Shown piece after piece: positions 37,136 to 47,228 of a stretch of 64,000 bases of DNA. Each line of letters starts with the position of its first letter. The stretch's first letter is position 1. This DNA comes from Agrococcus pavilionensis RW1. Its GTDB lineage: Bacteria; Actinomycetota; Actinomycetes; Actinomycetales; Microbacteriaceae. The stretch covers positions 124,001-188,000 of the forward strand of contig NZ_ASHR01000030.1 of NCBI RefSeq assembly GCF_000400485.1, written 5' to 3'. Made by a program: the position numbers and the translations under genes. The notes under the pieces are model-generated. The model made no database searches, had not been told where the DNA came from, and saw only the letters and a program-made list of their open reading frames with translations.

Positions 37136-40100
37136 GTGAAGGCGCGGGCCGGCCTCGTCCTCGGCGGGCTGCTCACCGCCGGGATCGTCGCGGGCGCCGT
37201 GCTCGCGCCGGGCTACCAGGCGCTCGAGCCCGAGCTCGACGGCTCGAGCGTGTGGATCGCGAACGCTAGCGCCGGCGCGATCGGCCTCGCGAACACCGCC
37301 AACAGCACGATCGAGCGCACGGTGCAGGTCGGCGGGGTCGACGAGGTGCTGCAGACGCCGTCGGGCACCGTCGTCGTCGACCGCAGCGCGTCGACCGTGC
37401 GCGTCGTGCGCGAGGGCGCGGCGCAGGCCGGCCCCGCCGTGCCGATCGTCGCGGGCGCGGTCGTCGCCGCGCGCGACGACCGCGTCGTCATCACCTCGCC
37501 CGCGACGGGCGACGTGTGGCGCACGACCACGGGTGCGATCGCCGAGGGCACGCCCCTCGACGAGCCGGTCGTCGCGCTCGGCCGCGGCGGCGTCGCCGTG
37601 CTCGGCGAGGAGAGCCTGCTCGCCGCCTCCCCGGGCCTCGGCCGCGTGCTGCGCGTCGACGACGAGGGCGAGACGGTCGCGAGCGAGCGCGCCCCCGTCT
37701 CGCCCGCCGCGCCCGACCTGCAGCTCACCGCGCTCGGCGACGAGTGGGTGCTCTACGACGCGGGCTCCGGCGTGCTCTCGACGAGCTCGTGGCAGCGCTC
37801 CGTCGACGAGACGGGCGTGCGGCTCCAGGAACCGGGGCCAGCCGCATCCGCCGTGCTCTACGCGACCGACTCCGCGCTCGTGCGCCAGCAGCTCGGCGTG
37901 CCCGCCGCGACGACGCTCGCCTCGGGCGCGAGCGGCGAGCCCGCGAGGCCGGTCGTGGGCGACGGATGCGCCTTCGCGGCGTGGCAGGGCGGCACCGGCT
38001 GGCGATCGTGCGAGGGCGAGGAGCCCGTCGTCCTCGCGCTGCAGGGCGTGCCGCTCGACGCGAGCCTGCGGATCCTGCAGCGCGGGAGCGCGACCGCGGT
38101 GACGGACGTCGGTTCGGGCGACGCGTGGGCGATCGACCGCGACGGGCGCCGCATCACGGGCTGGCAGCTCGAGGACGACGAGCCCGCACCCGAGGCGCCG
38201 GTCGACGGTGAGGCCGTCGAGGAGACCGTCGAGGCCGCGCCCGAGCCGCCCGTCGCGGTGGACGACGAGCTCGGGGCGCGCGCCGGCGCGGTGACGGTGC
38301 TCCCGGTGCTGCTCAACGACAGCGATGCGAACGGTGACCCCATCCTCATCACCGACGTCGCGCTCGACCGGGACGACGCATCCGCCACCATCACCCCCGA
38401 CGGGCGCGGCATCCGCTTCGAGGCGCCCGCGGCGGGCGTGACGCGCGTCGACTACCGCATCTCGGACGGCGCCGAGAGCGATCGCGCGGTCGCGACGGTG
38501 ACGCTGCGGGAGGGCAACGAGCCGCCCGTGCTCGAGCGACCCGTGCGCGCGACGCTCGAGGCGGGCTCGACGATCGCCCTCGACGCGCTCGACGGCTGGG
38601 TCGATCCCGAGGGCGACGCGCTCGCGGTCGTCCGCGCCGAGGCAGCCGCCCCCGACCGCGTGAGCGTGCGCTCCGACGGTCGGCTCGAGTTCACCGACGG
38701 CGGCTCGGGCACCGAGCGGCGGGTGCTCGTGACGGTCACCGACGGCCAGGCGGAGGCGACCGAGGAGATCGTGCTGACCGTGCACGCCGGCGCCGTGCCG
38801 ATCTCGGCGCAGCCCGTCACGGCCGTGACGCGCGTCGGCCAGCAGCTCGTGCTCGAGCCGCTGCTCGCCGCCCAGGGCGGCGCGGGTGAGCTGAGCCTCC
38901 ACAACGTCGTCGCGCCGAACTACCCGGTCGACCCGAGCTTCGCCGACGGCACGATCCTCGTGCGCCCGACCGACGCGGGCCTCATGCGCTTCTCCTACGT
39001 CGTCACGGACGGCACCGCGACGCAGGAGGGGCGCGTCGTCGTCCGGGTGCTCGATGCCGCGGACGCGTCGAGCCCGCCCACGACGATGCCGGTGCGCGCG
39101 GCGCTCCCGGCGGCCGGCACGGTCGAGCTCGACATCGACGAGCTCGCCCTCGACCCTTCGGGCGGCGTCGTCGCGCTCACCGCGGTCGCGAGCGACGACA
39201 CCGCTGTGCGCGCGGAGGTCGTCGACGCCGAGCAGCTGCGGCTCACGCTCACCGACGAGCTCGCGCAGCAGACGACCGTGCGATACACCGTCACGAACGG
39301 CGTGCAGAGCGCCGAGGGCGAGCTGCGCGTGTCCGCGAGCGGCTCGGCCGCGCTGCAGGCGCCCATCGCTCGCGACGACGAGGTGACCGTGCGCCCCGGC
39401 GGGCTCGTCGAGATCCCGGTGCTCGTCAACGACGAGCAGCCCGACCGGCTCCCGCTCGAGCTCGATCCCGCGATCGTCGCGCCGCCCGAGGCCGGCCTGC
39501 TGTTCGTCGACGGCGACCGGATGCGGTTCGTCGCCCCCGACGAGCCCGGCACCTTCACGGCCGACTACGCCGTGCGCGGACCGGACGGCCAGTCGTCGAC
39601 GGCCGGCATCACGATGCAGGTCGCCGAGGCGGCGCGCACGACGAACGCGGCGCCCGCCGCGCCGCCGATCGAGGCGCGGGTCGTCGCCGGCGCGACCGTC
39701 GACCTCGCGCTGCCGCTCTCGAACGCCGACCCGAACGGCGATCCCGTGCAGCTGCTCGGCCCCTCGACCGCGCCGACGCTCGGCTTCGTCACGCAGCTCG
39801 GGCGCTCGACCCTGCGCTACCAGGCGGGGGACTACTCGCGCGGCACCGACGAGTTCCGCTACCGCGTCACCGACGACCTCGGCGCGACCGGGGAGGGCGT
39901 CGTGCGGGTCATCGTCGTCGAGCCGGGGCCCGCGTTGCCGCCCGTCCTCGGCGCCGACTCGGCCGCGATGCGCCCCGACTCCACGCTCGTCGTGCCCGTG
40001 CTCGACAACGACCGCGACCCCGCGGGGCTCCCGCTCGAGATCGTCGACGTCGAGACCGCCTCGCCGGGCGCGACCGCGTCGATCCGCGACGGCGCCGTGC

Positions 40101-42820
40101 TCGTCTCGGCCGCGCCCGACGCATCCGACATCGGCATCGTCGTCACGGTCGAGAACTCCGCCGGCACCGCCGCGGCGAGCTGGCTGCGCATCGACGTCGA
40201 CCCGGACGCGCCGCCGCCCGCGCCCGACGTCACCGACGTGCAGGTGCCCATCCAATCGATCGCCTCGGCGGAGGCGGTGCGCATCGACCCGCTCGCGCAG
40301 GCCACTGTGCGCGACGGCCGCGCCGACGCGCTGCGCGCGAGCCTCCCGCTGCCCGCCGAGGGCGTGGCGCTGCGCGACGACGGCTCGATCGAGATCGCGA
40401 TCGCCGACCGCACGCGCTTCGTGCCGTTCACGGTCGAGCGCGACGACGCCGAGGGCGCGAGCGCGACGGCCGTCATCGCGGTGCCCGGGCGGGACGACGC
40501 GCTCCCGCAGCTCAAGCCCGGCGTCGCGCCGCTCGAGGCGCGCGCGGGGGAGACGCTCGAGATCGCGATCGACGACGTCGTCGACACGGTGGACGGCGAC
40601 GGCGCGATGCTCACCGACGCGAGCGCCGTGCGCGCCGCGCCGACCGACGGCTCGAACCCCGTGATCGACGAGAAGACGCTGCGGTTCGTGCCCCAGCCTG
40701 GCTACTTCGGCCCGGCGAGCATCACGTTCGAGGTCACCGACGGTGAGAGCCCCACCGACCCCGACGGCAGGGTCGGCACGATCGTGCTGCCGATCGAGGT
40801 GCTGCCGGGCGATCGCGTGCCGCTCACGGTGCTCGGCTCCTTCGTGCAGCTCGAGCCCGGCACCGAGCGCTCGATCGACCTCGCCCGCATCACGCGCGCG
40901 CCCGATCCCGCCCGGATCGCGAGCGCCTCGTGGTCGATCCTCGACGACGTGCCCGCGGGCTTCCAAGCCGTGATCGACGGCTCGACCCTCACGGTGCGAG
41001 CGCTCGACCGCACCGACCGCGGCACGCGCGCCGACCTCCGCATCGGCGTGCGCGACGCCGCGGGCGAGGGCGTGCCCGGCACCGTCTCGCTCGCCGTCAT
41101 CTCCACGACCGCGCCGCTCGTCGCACCCGAGCCCGATGCCGTGACCGTGCAGCGCGGCTCGAGCGCCGAGGTGCAGCCGCTCGTCAACGACGAGGCGTCG
41201 AACCCGTTCCCCTCGACGCCGCTGCGGATCGGCGGCCTGCGCGTCACGGGCGCCGAGGAGCGCGGCATCACCGCGGTCGTCGACGGCTCGACGGTGCGCG
41301 TCTCGGCCTCGGCGACCGCGGCGATCGGCACGACGATCGTGCAGGTGCTCGTGCTCGACGCGGCGGGCGTGCCGGAGCGCGGCGTGTGGAGCCCCATCGC
41401 GGTGACGGTGCAGGACGTGCCGGATGCGCCCGCGCCCCCCGTGCAGGCGTTCGACGAGCACGTCGACGGGGTCGTGACGATGGCGATCGACCCGCCCGCG
41501 AGCAACGGCAGCCCCATCACGGGCTACCGCATCGTCGGCAGCGGCGTCGACGTCGCGTGCGGACCGACGCCCCGCTGCCGCCTCGAGGGCCTCCCGGCGG
41601 GCGTCGACCTGCGGCTGCAGGCGATCGCGACGAACGCGCTCGGCGACAGCCTCCCCTCCGACCCGTCGGAGCCCGTGCACGCCGATCGGCTGCCCGCGGT
41701 CGTGCCGGGCGTCCAGGCGACGCCCGCGAGCGCACCGGGCTCCGTGCGCGTCGTCTGGCAGGGCGTGCCGCAGCCGCCGGGCGGCACCCCCATCGAGGCC
41801 TACCTCGTGCGCGTCTCGGGATCGGGGCTCGACCAGCTCGTGCGCGTCGGCCCCGCCGAGCGGCAGAGCGTCATCTCGGGGCTCACGCCCGGCCGCGCGT
41901 ACTCGATCGAGGTGGCGGCCGCGAACCGCGCGGGCGTGCCCGACACCGCGTGGCGCTGGCCCGCAGCGCCGGTGCCGTTCACGGCCGTCGGCCTGCCGGG
42001 CACGACGCCCGTGCTCGTGACGGGCCACGACGGCGGGAGCGTCACCGTGCGGTGGGCGGCGGTCGACCCCGCGGGCGCGGCCGCCGTGCGCTACGCCGCT
42101 CGCGTCGTGCCCGTCGGGGAGCGGCCCTCGTGCTCGAGCGCGGGCGGCGGCAGCCCCGCCGGCTCCTCGGCCCTCTCGGCGACGCTCCCGGTCGCGGCCG
42201 GGTCCCGCTCGGTCGTCGCCGTCACCGCCGACAACGGCTGGCACTGCTCGGTCTCCGTCTCGGATCCCGTCTTCGGCACGCCCGCGCCCGTCGACGCATC
42301 CGCCGTCGCCGTCGCCACCGAGGTGCGCGAGGACGCCCTCGACGCGAGGCTCGAGCGGGCACCGACGCTCGCGAGCGGCACGTGGCTCGAGGCGCGCGTC
42401 GCGGGCGGCCCGTGGCAGCGGGCGCAAGCGGGCACGTGGCTCACGCCCTCGAGCGCCGCGTTCCAGTACGGCGAGCAGGTCGGCGTCGACGTGCGCGCGT
42501 GCGCGCCGGGCGCGACCCAGGGCGTGTGCTCGGCGGCGACGACCGTCGGCCAGGTCGTGCCGCTGCGGCTGCGCGCGACGATCGAGGCCTGCCGGCCGCT
42601 CGTGCCGCTCGAGGCGAGCGTCGAGGGCAACGCGTCGCCGCTCGCGCAGGACGAGGTCTTCGCGAGCTACCTCGTCGGCGGCTCGTGGACGAGCGAGCGG
42701 CCCGCGACCCAAGCGGTGCCCGCGGGGGCGACGCGAGTGCGCGCGTGGGGCCAAGTAACCTATCCGGAGTCCGGGCCCCACAGGGATCCGTCGCCGACCG
42801 AGGCGGGATGCGGGCTGTGA
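37136..42820 (+). CDS. Giant Ig-like/FN3 repeat surface protein
   Basis: 1894 residues from GTG 37136. An N-terminal hydrophobic segment (residues 5-25, LVLGGLLTAGIVAGAVLAPG) is a signal anchor. Residues ~30-340 form a propeller-like region; 345-372 is an acidic Pro/Glu linker. From ~373 to ~1430 run about eleven Ig/cadherin-like repeats, each with a VAVDDE or V(P)VLxNDxDxxGDPL-type motif (PVLLNDSDANGDP, PVLVNDEQPDRLP, PVLDNDRDPAGLP, PLVNDEASNPFPS). From ~1431 to ~1715 there are three FN3 domains (PPASNGSPITGYRIVGSG, PQPPGGTPIEAYLVRVSG). No LPxTG, no C-terminal helix; it ends in EAGCGL. It may be a wall-spanning stalk or adhesin. Confidence 0.85.
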   Translation: MKARAGLVLGGLLTAGIVAGAVLAPGYQALEPELDGSSVWIANASAGAIGLANTANSTIERTVQVGGVDEVLQTPSGTVVVDRSASTVRVVREGAAQAGPAVPIVAGAVVAARDDRVVITSPATGDVWRTTTGAIAEGTPLDEPVVALGRGGVAVLGEESLLAASPGLGRVLRVDDEGETVASERAPVSPAAPDLQLTALGDEWVLYDAGSGVLSTSSWQRSVDETGVRLQEPGPAASAVLYATDSALVRQQLGVPAATTLASGASGEPARPVVGDGCAFAAWQGGTGWRSCEGEEPVVLALQGVPLDASLRILQRGSATAVTDVGSGDAWAIDRDGRRITGWQLEDDEPAPEAPVDGEAVEETVEAAPEPPVAVDDELGARAGAVTVLPVLLNDSDANGDPILITDVALDRDDASATITPDGRGIRFEAPAAGVTRVDYRISDGAESDRAVATVTLREGNEPPVLERPVRATLEAGSTIALDALDGWVDPEGDALAVVRAEAAAPDRVSVRSDGRLEFTDGGSGTERRVLVTVTDGQAEATEEIVLTVHAGAVPISAQPVTAVTRVGQQLVLEPLLAAQGGAGELSLHNVVAPNYPVDPSFADGTILVRPTDAGLMRFSYVVTDGTATQEGRVVVRVLDAADASSPPTTMPVRAALPAAGTVELDIDELALDPSGGVVALTAVASDDTAVRAEVVDAEQLRLTLTDELAQQTTVRYTVTNGVQSAEGELRVSASGSAALQAPIARDDEVTVRPGGLVEIPVLVNDEQPDRLPLELDPAIVAPPEAGLLFVDGDRMRFVAPDEPGTFTADYAVRGPDGQSSTAGITMQVAEAARTTNAAPAAPPIEARVVAGATVDLALPLSNADPNGDPVQLLGPSTAPTLGFVTQLGRSTLRYQAGDYSRGTDEFRYRVTDDLGATGEGVVRVIVVEPGPALPPVLGADSAAMRPDSTLVVPVLDNDRDPAGLPLEIVDVETASPGATASIRDGAVLVSAAPDASDIGIVVTVENSAGTAAASWLRIDVDPDAPPPAPDVTDVQVPIQSIASAEAVRIDPLAQATVRDGRADALRASLPLPAEGVALRDDGSIEIAIADRTRFVPFTVERDDAEGASATAVIAVPGRDDALPQLKPGVAPLEARAGETLEIAIDDVVDTVDGDGAMLTDASAVRAAPTDGSNPVIDEKTLRFVPQPGYFGPASITFEVTDGESPTDPDGRVGTIVLPIEVLPGDRVPLTVLGSFVQLEPGTERSIDLARITRAPDPARIASASWSILDDVPAGFQAVIDGSTLTVRALDRTDRGTRADLRIGVRDAAGEGVPGTVSLAVISTTAPLVAPEPDAVTVQRGSSAEVQPLVNDEASNPFPSTPLRIGGLRVTGAEERGITAVVDGSTVRVSASATAAIGTTIVQVLVLDAAGVPERGVWSPIAVTVQDVPDAPAPPVQAFDEHVDGVVTMAIDPPASNGSPITGYRIVGSGVDVACGPTPRCRLEGLPAGVDLRLQAIATNALGDSLPSDPSEPVHADRLPAVVPGVQATPASAPGSVRVVWQGVPQPPGGTPIEAYLVRVSGSGLDQLVRVGPAERQSVISGLTPGRAYSIEVAAANRAGVPDTAWRWPAAPVPFTAVGLPGTTPVLVTGHDGGSVTVRWAAVDPAGAAAVRYAARVVPVGERPSCSSAGGGSPAGSSALSATLPVAAGSRSVVAVTADNGWHCSVSVSDPVFGTPAPVDASAVAVATEVREDALDARLERAPTLASGTWLEARVAGGPWQRAQAGTWLTPSSAAFQYGEQVGVDVRACAPGATQGVCSAATTVGQVVPLRLRATIEACRPLVPLEASVEGNASPLAQDEVFASYLVGGSWTSERPATQAVPAGATRVRAWGQVTYPESGPHRDPSPTEAGCGL

Positions 42821-42840
42821 CCGACAGGGAGGAGCCCACG

Positions 42841-43827
42841 GTGTTGGACGCGAGGACGGACGCGAGCGCGGTCGACGCGGGCGTCGACGTCTCGACCATC
42901 CAGGAGCTCGCCGAGCGGGTCGTCGAGCAGGTCGAGCGCGTGCTCGTCGGCAAGCCGCACGTCGTGCAGCTCTCGCTCACCGCGATGCTGAGCCACGGGC
43001 ACCTGCTGATCGAGGACAACCCCGGCACCGGCAAGACGTCGCTCGCCCGCGCGCTCGCGACGGCGATCTCGGGGACGTCGAACCGCATCCAGTTCACCCC
43101 CGACCTGCTGCCGGGCGACATCACGGGCGTGAGCGTGTGGAGCCAGCGCTCGGGGGAGTTCGAGTACCGGCGCGGCCCCGTGTTCGCCAACGTCGTGCTC
43201 GCCGACGAGATCAACCGCGCGAGCCCGAAGACGCAGTCGGCGCTGCTCGAGGTGATGCAGGAGGGGCAGGTCACGGTCGACGGGATCGCGCACGCGGTGC
43301 CGCAGCCGTTCATGGTCATCGCGACGCAGAACCCGGTCGAGCACGCCGGCACCTACCAGCTGCCGGAGGCGCAGCTCGACCGCTTCGCGCTCAAGGCGTC
43401 GATCGGCTACCCCGACCACGCGTCGACCCTGCGGATCCTCGCCGACTCGGGCGACGAGCTCTCGCCCGAGGAGATCGAGCCCGTCGCCGACGTGCACCTC
43501 GTGCAGGCGCTCGCGCGCCAGGTGCGCGGCGTCCACGTCGAGGCGTCGATCGTCGACTACGTCGCGCGGCTCGTCGACGCGACGCGCGAGGCCGACGAGG
43601 TGCGCCTGGGCGTCTCGGTGCGCGGCGCGCTCGCGCTCGTGCGGACGGCGCGCGCGTGGGCAGCGATCCACGGCCGCGACTACGTGACCCCCGACGACGT
43701 CAAGGCGCTCGCCGTGCCGGCGCTCGCGCACCGCCTCGTGCTGCAGCCGGAGGCGGAGTTCGACGACGTCCGGCCCGAGAGCATCGTGCAGCAGCTCATG
43801 CTCACCGTGGCGCCGCCCAGGCGCTGA
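42841..43827 (+). CDS. MoxR-family AAA+ ATPase (first copy)
   Basis: 328 residues from GTG 42841, which has GGGAGGAG six bases upstream; GTG 42817, overlapping the giant gene's stop, is the alternative. Walker A DNPGTGKTSLARAL, Walker B VLADEINRASPKTQSALLE, sensor 1 IATQNPVEHAGTYQLPEAQ. MoxR ATPases act as chaperones for VWA or DUF58 partners; the DUF58 gene follows three bases later. Confidence 0.93.
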   Translation: MLDARTDASAVDAGVDVSTIQELAERVVEQVERVLVGKPHVVQLSLTAMLSHGHLLIEDNPGTGKTSLARALATAISGTSNRIQFTPDLLPGDITGVSVWSQRSGEFEYRRGPVFANVVLADEINRASPKTQSALLEVMQEGQVTVDGIAHAVPQPFMVIATQNPVEHAGTYQLPEAQLDRFALKASIGYPDHASTLRILADSGDELSPEEIEPVADVHLVQALARQVRGVHVEASIVDYVARLVDATREADEVRLGVSVRGALALVRTARAWAAIHGRDYVTPDDVKALAVPALAHRLVLQPEAEFDDVRPESIVQQLMLTVAPPRR

Positions 43828-43829
43828 CG

Positions 43830-45008
43830 ATGCGCTGGCTCGACGCCGCCCTGCGCGCCATCACCCCGTGGGGCTGGGCGCTGCTCGCGGTCGTCGCGCT
43901 CGGCGTCTTCCTCGCGCGCTCGCTCGGCTGGGCGGAGGCGCTCGTCTCCGCCGTCGCGGCGGCGACGCTGCTCGTCGGCGCGATCCCGTGGATCGTCGGC
44001 GAGCGCTGGGCGCGCGCCCGCATCGGCTTGAGCGCCGAGCGCGTGCCTGTCGGCGCCGACGCGCTCGCGCTCGTCGAGGTGTCGCGCCCGACGCGCGCCG
44101 CGACGCCGCGCCAGATCGACCTCGACATCGGCGACGAGGAGGCCGTGCTCGAGATCCCCTCGCTCGGTGTCGGCGGCAAGGTGCTGCGCTCGGTGCCGCT
44201 CGACACGAGCCGCCGCGGGCTGCGCACGATCGGGCCCGCGACGATCATGCGCACCGACCCCTTCGGCGTGCTCGAGCGCCGCCACCGGCTCACCGAGACG
44301 CGCACGCTCGTCGTGCACCCGCGCGTCGTGCGGCTGCCGGGCGGCGCGGGCGGCATCGTGCGCGACCTCGAGGGCGAGGCCGCCGCCGAGCGCACCGCCG
44401 ACGACGTCTCGTTCCACAGCCTGCGCGAGTACGCGCCGGGCGACGACCGACGGCTCGTGCACTGGCGCTCGAGCGCGCGCCACGGCTCGCTGCTCGTGCG
44501 GCAGTTCGAGCCCTCGCGCCGCGCCGACACGCTCATCGTGCTCTCGACCGACCCGCGCGAGTACGACGGCGACGACTTCGAGCTCGCGCTCTCGATCGTC
44601 GGCACCCTCGGCCTCGCCGCGATCGCCGACCGCCGCTCGCTCCGCGTCGTCGAGAGCCCGCGCGCCGAGCGCAGCGCCGTGCGGCCGATCGACGCCGTGA
44701 CGCGCGACCGGCTGCTCGACGCGCTCGCGGTGCTCGAGCCGCGCGGCGGCGTCGGCATCGCCGCCGCCGCGCGCGCGTCGCGCAGCACCGCGCGCGGCAG
44801 CGTCGCGTGGCTCGTGACCGGGTCGACCGTGCCGCCGCGCGAGCTCCGCACCGCCGCGAACGGCATGCCCGAGGGCGTCGTCTCGGTCGTCGTGCGCGCG
44901 GCGGTCGGCGCGGTGCCGACGCGGGCGCGGCTCGGCGACGCCGACGTCGCGACCGTCGGCGCGATCGAGGACCTCTCGCGCGGCATCGGCGACGCGGGGC
45001 GAGCGTGA
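43830..45008 (+). CDS. DUF58 membrane protein (first copy)
   Basis: 392 residues. Two membrane helices at about 13-33 and 35-53. The DUF58 core has SLREYAPGDDRRLVHWRSSA near residues 195-215, followed by a degenerate VWA-like domain. Such proteins bind the MoxR ATPase next to them. Its stop overlaps the transglutaminase-like start (GTGA at 45005). Confidence 0.9.
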   Translation: MRWLDAALRAITPWGWALLAVVALGVFLARSLGWAEALVSAVAAATLLVGAIPWIVGERWARARIGLSAERVPVGADALALVEVSRPTRAATPRQIDLDIGDEEAVLEIPSLGVGGKVLRSVPLDTSRRGLRTIGPATIMRTDPFGVLERRHRLTETRTLVVHPRVVRLPGGAGGIVRDLEGEAAAERTADDVSFHSLREYAPGDDRRLVHWRSSARHGSLLVRQFEPSRRADTLIVLSTDPREYDGDDFELALSIVGTLGLAAIADRRSLRVVESPRAERSAVRPIDAVTRDRLLDALAVLEPRGGVGIAAAARASRSTARGSVAWLVTGSTVPPRELRTAANGMPEGVVSVVVRAAVGAVPTRARLGDADVATVGAIEDLSRGIGDAGRA

Positions 45009-47158
45009 TCCGCCGCGCGCCGAGCGTCGGCCTGCTCATGCTCGCGATCGCGGCAGCGTGCGTGCCGATGTGGTGGATCTTCGGCACCCTGCAGCTCGTC
45101 GTCGCGGTCTCGGTCGCGCTGCTCGTCGGCGCCGGCATCGGCGTCCTCGGCGCGGTGCGCCGCTGGGGATCGCTGTCGATGCTGCTCGTCGCGCTCGTCG
45201 CGCTCGCCGTGCTCGCCGTGCCGCTCACCGCCCCGCAGCGCATCGGGCGAGGCGAGTGGGGCGAGGGGCTCATCGACGCCGCGGCGGCGACGGTGCTCTC
45301 GTGGCGCCGCCTGCTGACGATCGGGCTCCCCGTCGGCACGAGCGACGCCCTCCTCATGGCGCCCGTGCTGCTCGTGCTCTTCGGCACCCTCATCGGCGTG
45401 TGGATCGCGCTGCGCTCGCGCTCGGCCGAGTCGGCCGCGCTCGTGCCCGCGGTGATCGGCGTGTGGGCGATCCTCTGGGGACCGCTCGCGATGCCCGCCC
45501 CGTGGCTGCTCGGCATGATCGCGCTCGTGCCGATCGGGGCGTACATCACCGTCGTGCGGCAAGCGCGGCGCCGCAGCCGCGCGCCGCGCGCGCTCTCGTC
45601 GCTCGCTCGGCGCGTCGGCGCGGGCGTCGCGGTCGCGCTCGTCGCCGCGCTCGCGGCGGGCACGGCGGGCGCGCTCGTCGAGCTGCCCGAGCGCGTCGTG
45701 CTGCGCGGCGGGAGCACGTGGTCCGTCGAGCTGCCCGGGGCATCGCCGATGGCCGCCTACCGCTCGTTCTGGGCCGAGGACCGGCGCGGTGCCCGCCAGC
45801 TCACCGCCACGGGCCTCGTGCCGGGGGACCGCATCCGCATCGCCGCCCTCGACGGCTACGACGGCGAGGTGCTCTCCGTCGAGCGCGCCGGCTTCGAGCG
45901 CGTCGCGAGCGCCGAGGAGGGCAGCGGCCGGCTCGTCGGCATCACGGTCGGCGAGCTCTCGACGCCCTGGCTGCCGACCGTCGGCGTGCCCACGGGCGTG
46001 CGCTTCGTCGGCGAGCGCGCCGAGCGGCTCGGCTCGACGCTCCACCGCGATCGCGACTTGCGCACGCTCATCGTCGAGGCCGGGCTGCGACCGGGCGACG
46101 GCTTCCAGATGCAGGTCGAGCAGGGTGCCCCGGTCGTGCCGCCCGAGCAGGTGGCCGAGCTCGTGCCCGCCGATCCCGCGCGCGCCGCGATCGAGCTGCC
46201 GGAGGAGATGCTCACCGCGCTCGCCGCGTGGACGGGCGACGCCGAGACCCCGGGAGAGCGCCTGCACGCGATGGTCGAGGGCATGCGCGCGAGCGGCTAC
46301 ATCAGCCACGGCGTGCTCGAGGACGAGGCGCCCTCGCGGCCGGGCCACTCCCTCGAGCGGCTCGCGGAGCTCTTCACCGAGCCGATGATCGGCGATGCCG
46401 AGCAGTACTCGACCGCGGCGATGCTGCTCGCGCGCCAGCTCGGCTTCGACGCGCGCGTCGTCGTGGGCTTCACGCCCGATGCCGTGCAGCCCGGGCAGCC
46501 GACGCCCGTCGTCGGCGCCGACGCGGATGCGTGGATGGAGGTGCGCACGCCGGCCGGCTGGGTCGCCATCGACGTCTCGCCCGCGCCGCGGCCGATCCCC
46601 GAGCAGGAGCAGGGCGCGCCGGCGATCGTCGAGCAGCCGCCCGCCCAGCAGGCGCCCGCGCCCGCGCCGGGCGGGCAGCGGCAGGGCGCCGACCCCGCCG
46701 CGCCGAACGCGCCCGAGCGGAGCGAGGACGGCGCCTCGCGGCTGCTCGCCGCGCTCGGCGCCGCGGCCGCCGTGCTCGGGCTCCTCGCGCTCGTCGCCGC
46801 GCTGCCCGTCGGGCTCGTGGTCGCGAAGGTCGTGCGCCGACGGCGCCGCCGCCGCGCCGACGAGCCGCGCGATCGCGCCGAGGGCGCGTGGGCGGAGGTC
46901 GTCGACGGACTCCGCGATCGCGGCGATGCGGCGCCCGAGGGCGGCACGCGGCTCGAGCAAGCGGGCGACGACGACCGGATGCGCGAGCTCGCGGACCGCG
47001 TGGACCGCGCGGTGTTCGCGCCGAGGCCGCCGAGCGAGCCAGAGGTCGACGCCGCGTGGGCGCTGAGCGATGCGGTGCTCGAGCGCCGCGACGAGGGGGA
47101 GGGGCGGCTGCGGCCGCTGCTCGCGCGGCTCAACCCGGCATCGCTCGTGCGGCGCTAG
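45005..47158 (+). CDS. Transglutaminase-fold membrane protein, catalytic residues lost
   Basis: 717 residues. About seven membrane helices in the first 210 residues (TgpA-like), an outside transglutaminase domain near 420-530, a Pro/Gln linker, one more helix near 585-605, and a cytoplasmic tail. In active enzymes the core reads GDCEQ...(H)AW...D. Here residue 465 is Ala (GDAEQYSTAAMLLARQLGF) and the histidine position 508 is Asp (ADADAWMEV); only D523 (WVAIDVSP) remains. It therefore cannot use the Cys-His-Asp mechanism and probably binds peptide or wall chains. Confidence 0.88.
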   Translation: MIRRAPSVGLLMLAIAAACVPMWWIFGTLQLVVAVSVALLVGAGIGVLGAVRRWGSLSMLLVALVALAVLAVPLTAPQRIGRGEWGEGLIDAAAATVLSWRRLLTIGLPVGTSDALLMAPVLLVLFGTLIGVWIALRSRSAESAALVPAVIGVWAILWGPLAMPAPWLLGMIALVPIGAYITVVRQARRRSRAPRALSSLARRVGAGVAVALVAALAAGTAGALVELPERVVLRGGSTWSVELPGASPMAAYRSFWAEDRRGARQLTATGLVPGDRIRIAALDGYDGEVLSVERAGFERVASAEEGSGRLVGITVGELSTPWLPTVGVPTGVRFVGERAERLGSTLHRDRDLRTLIVEAGLRPGDGFQMQVEQGAPVVPPEQVAELVPADPARAAIELPEEMLTALAAWTGDAETPGERLHAMVEGMRASGYISHGVLEDEAPSRPGHSLERLAELFTEPMIGDAEQYSTAAMLLARQLGFDARVVVGFTPDAVQPGQPTPVVGADADAWMEVRTPAGWVAIDVSPAPRPIPEQEQGAPAIVEQPPAQQAPAPAPGGQRQGADPAAPNAPERSEDGASRLLAALGAAAAVLGLLALVAALPVGLVVAKVVRRRRRRRADEPRDRAEGAWAEVVDGLRDRGDAAPEGGTRLEQAGDDDRMRELADRVDRAVFAPRPPSEPEVDAAWALSDAVLERRDEGEGRLRPLLARLNPASLVRR

Positions 47159-47169
47159 CGCGGAGCGGT

Positions 47170-47222
47170 CTCCACAGCCGCCCCGCGCGGCGGTGCGCGG
47201 TCGCGGCCCCGCGCGGCACCCT
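47170..47222 (+). promoter_or_regulatory. CTCCACAG box and leaderless -10 box for the FtsK-like gene
   Basis: CTCCACAG at 47170-47177 and CACCCT at 47217-47222, six bases before ATG 47229. The distance from the end of the box to the start codon is 52 bases, the same as before the DUF4192 gene. Confidence 0.45.
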
Positions 47223-47228
47223 GCCGCC

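Noticed and set aside
35477-42781. A 2434-codon open frame on the minus strand opposite the giant gene.
   Set aside because: It is the mirror of the high-GC codon pattern of the plus-strand gene; the translation is Arg/Ala/Val/Asp-rich with no family motif.
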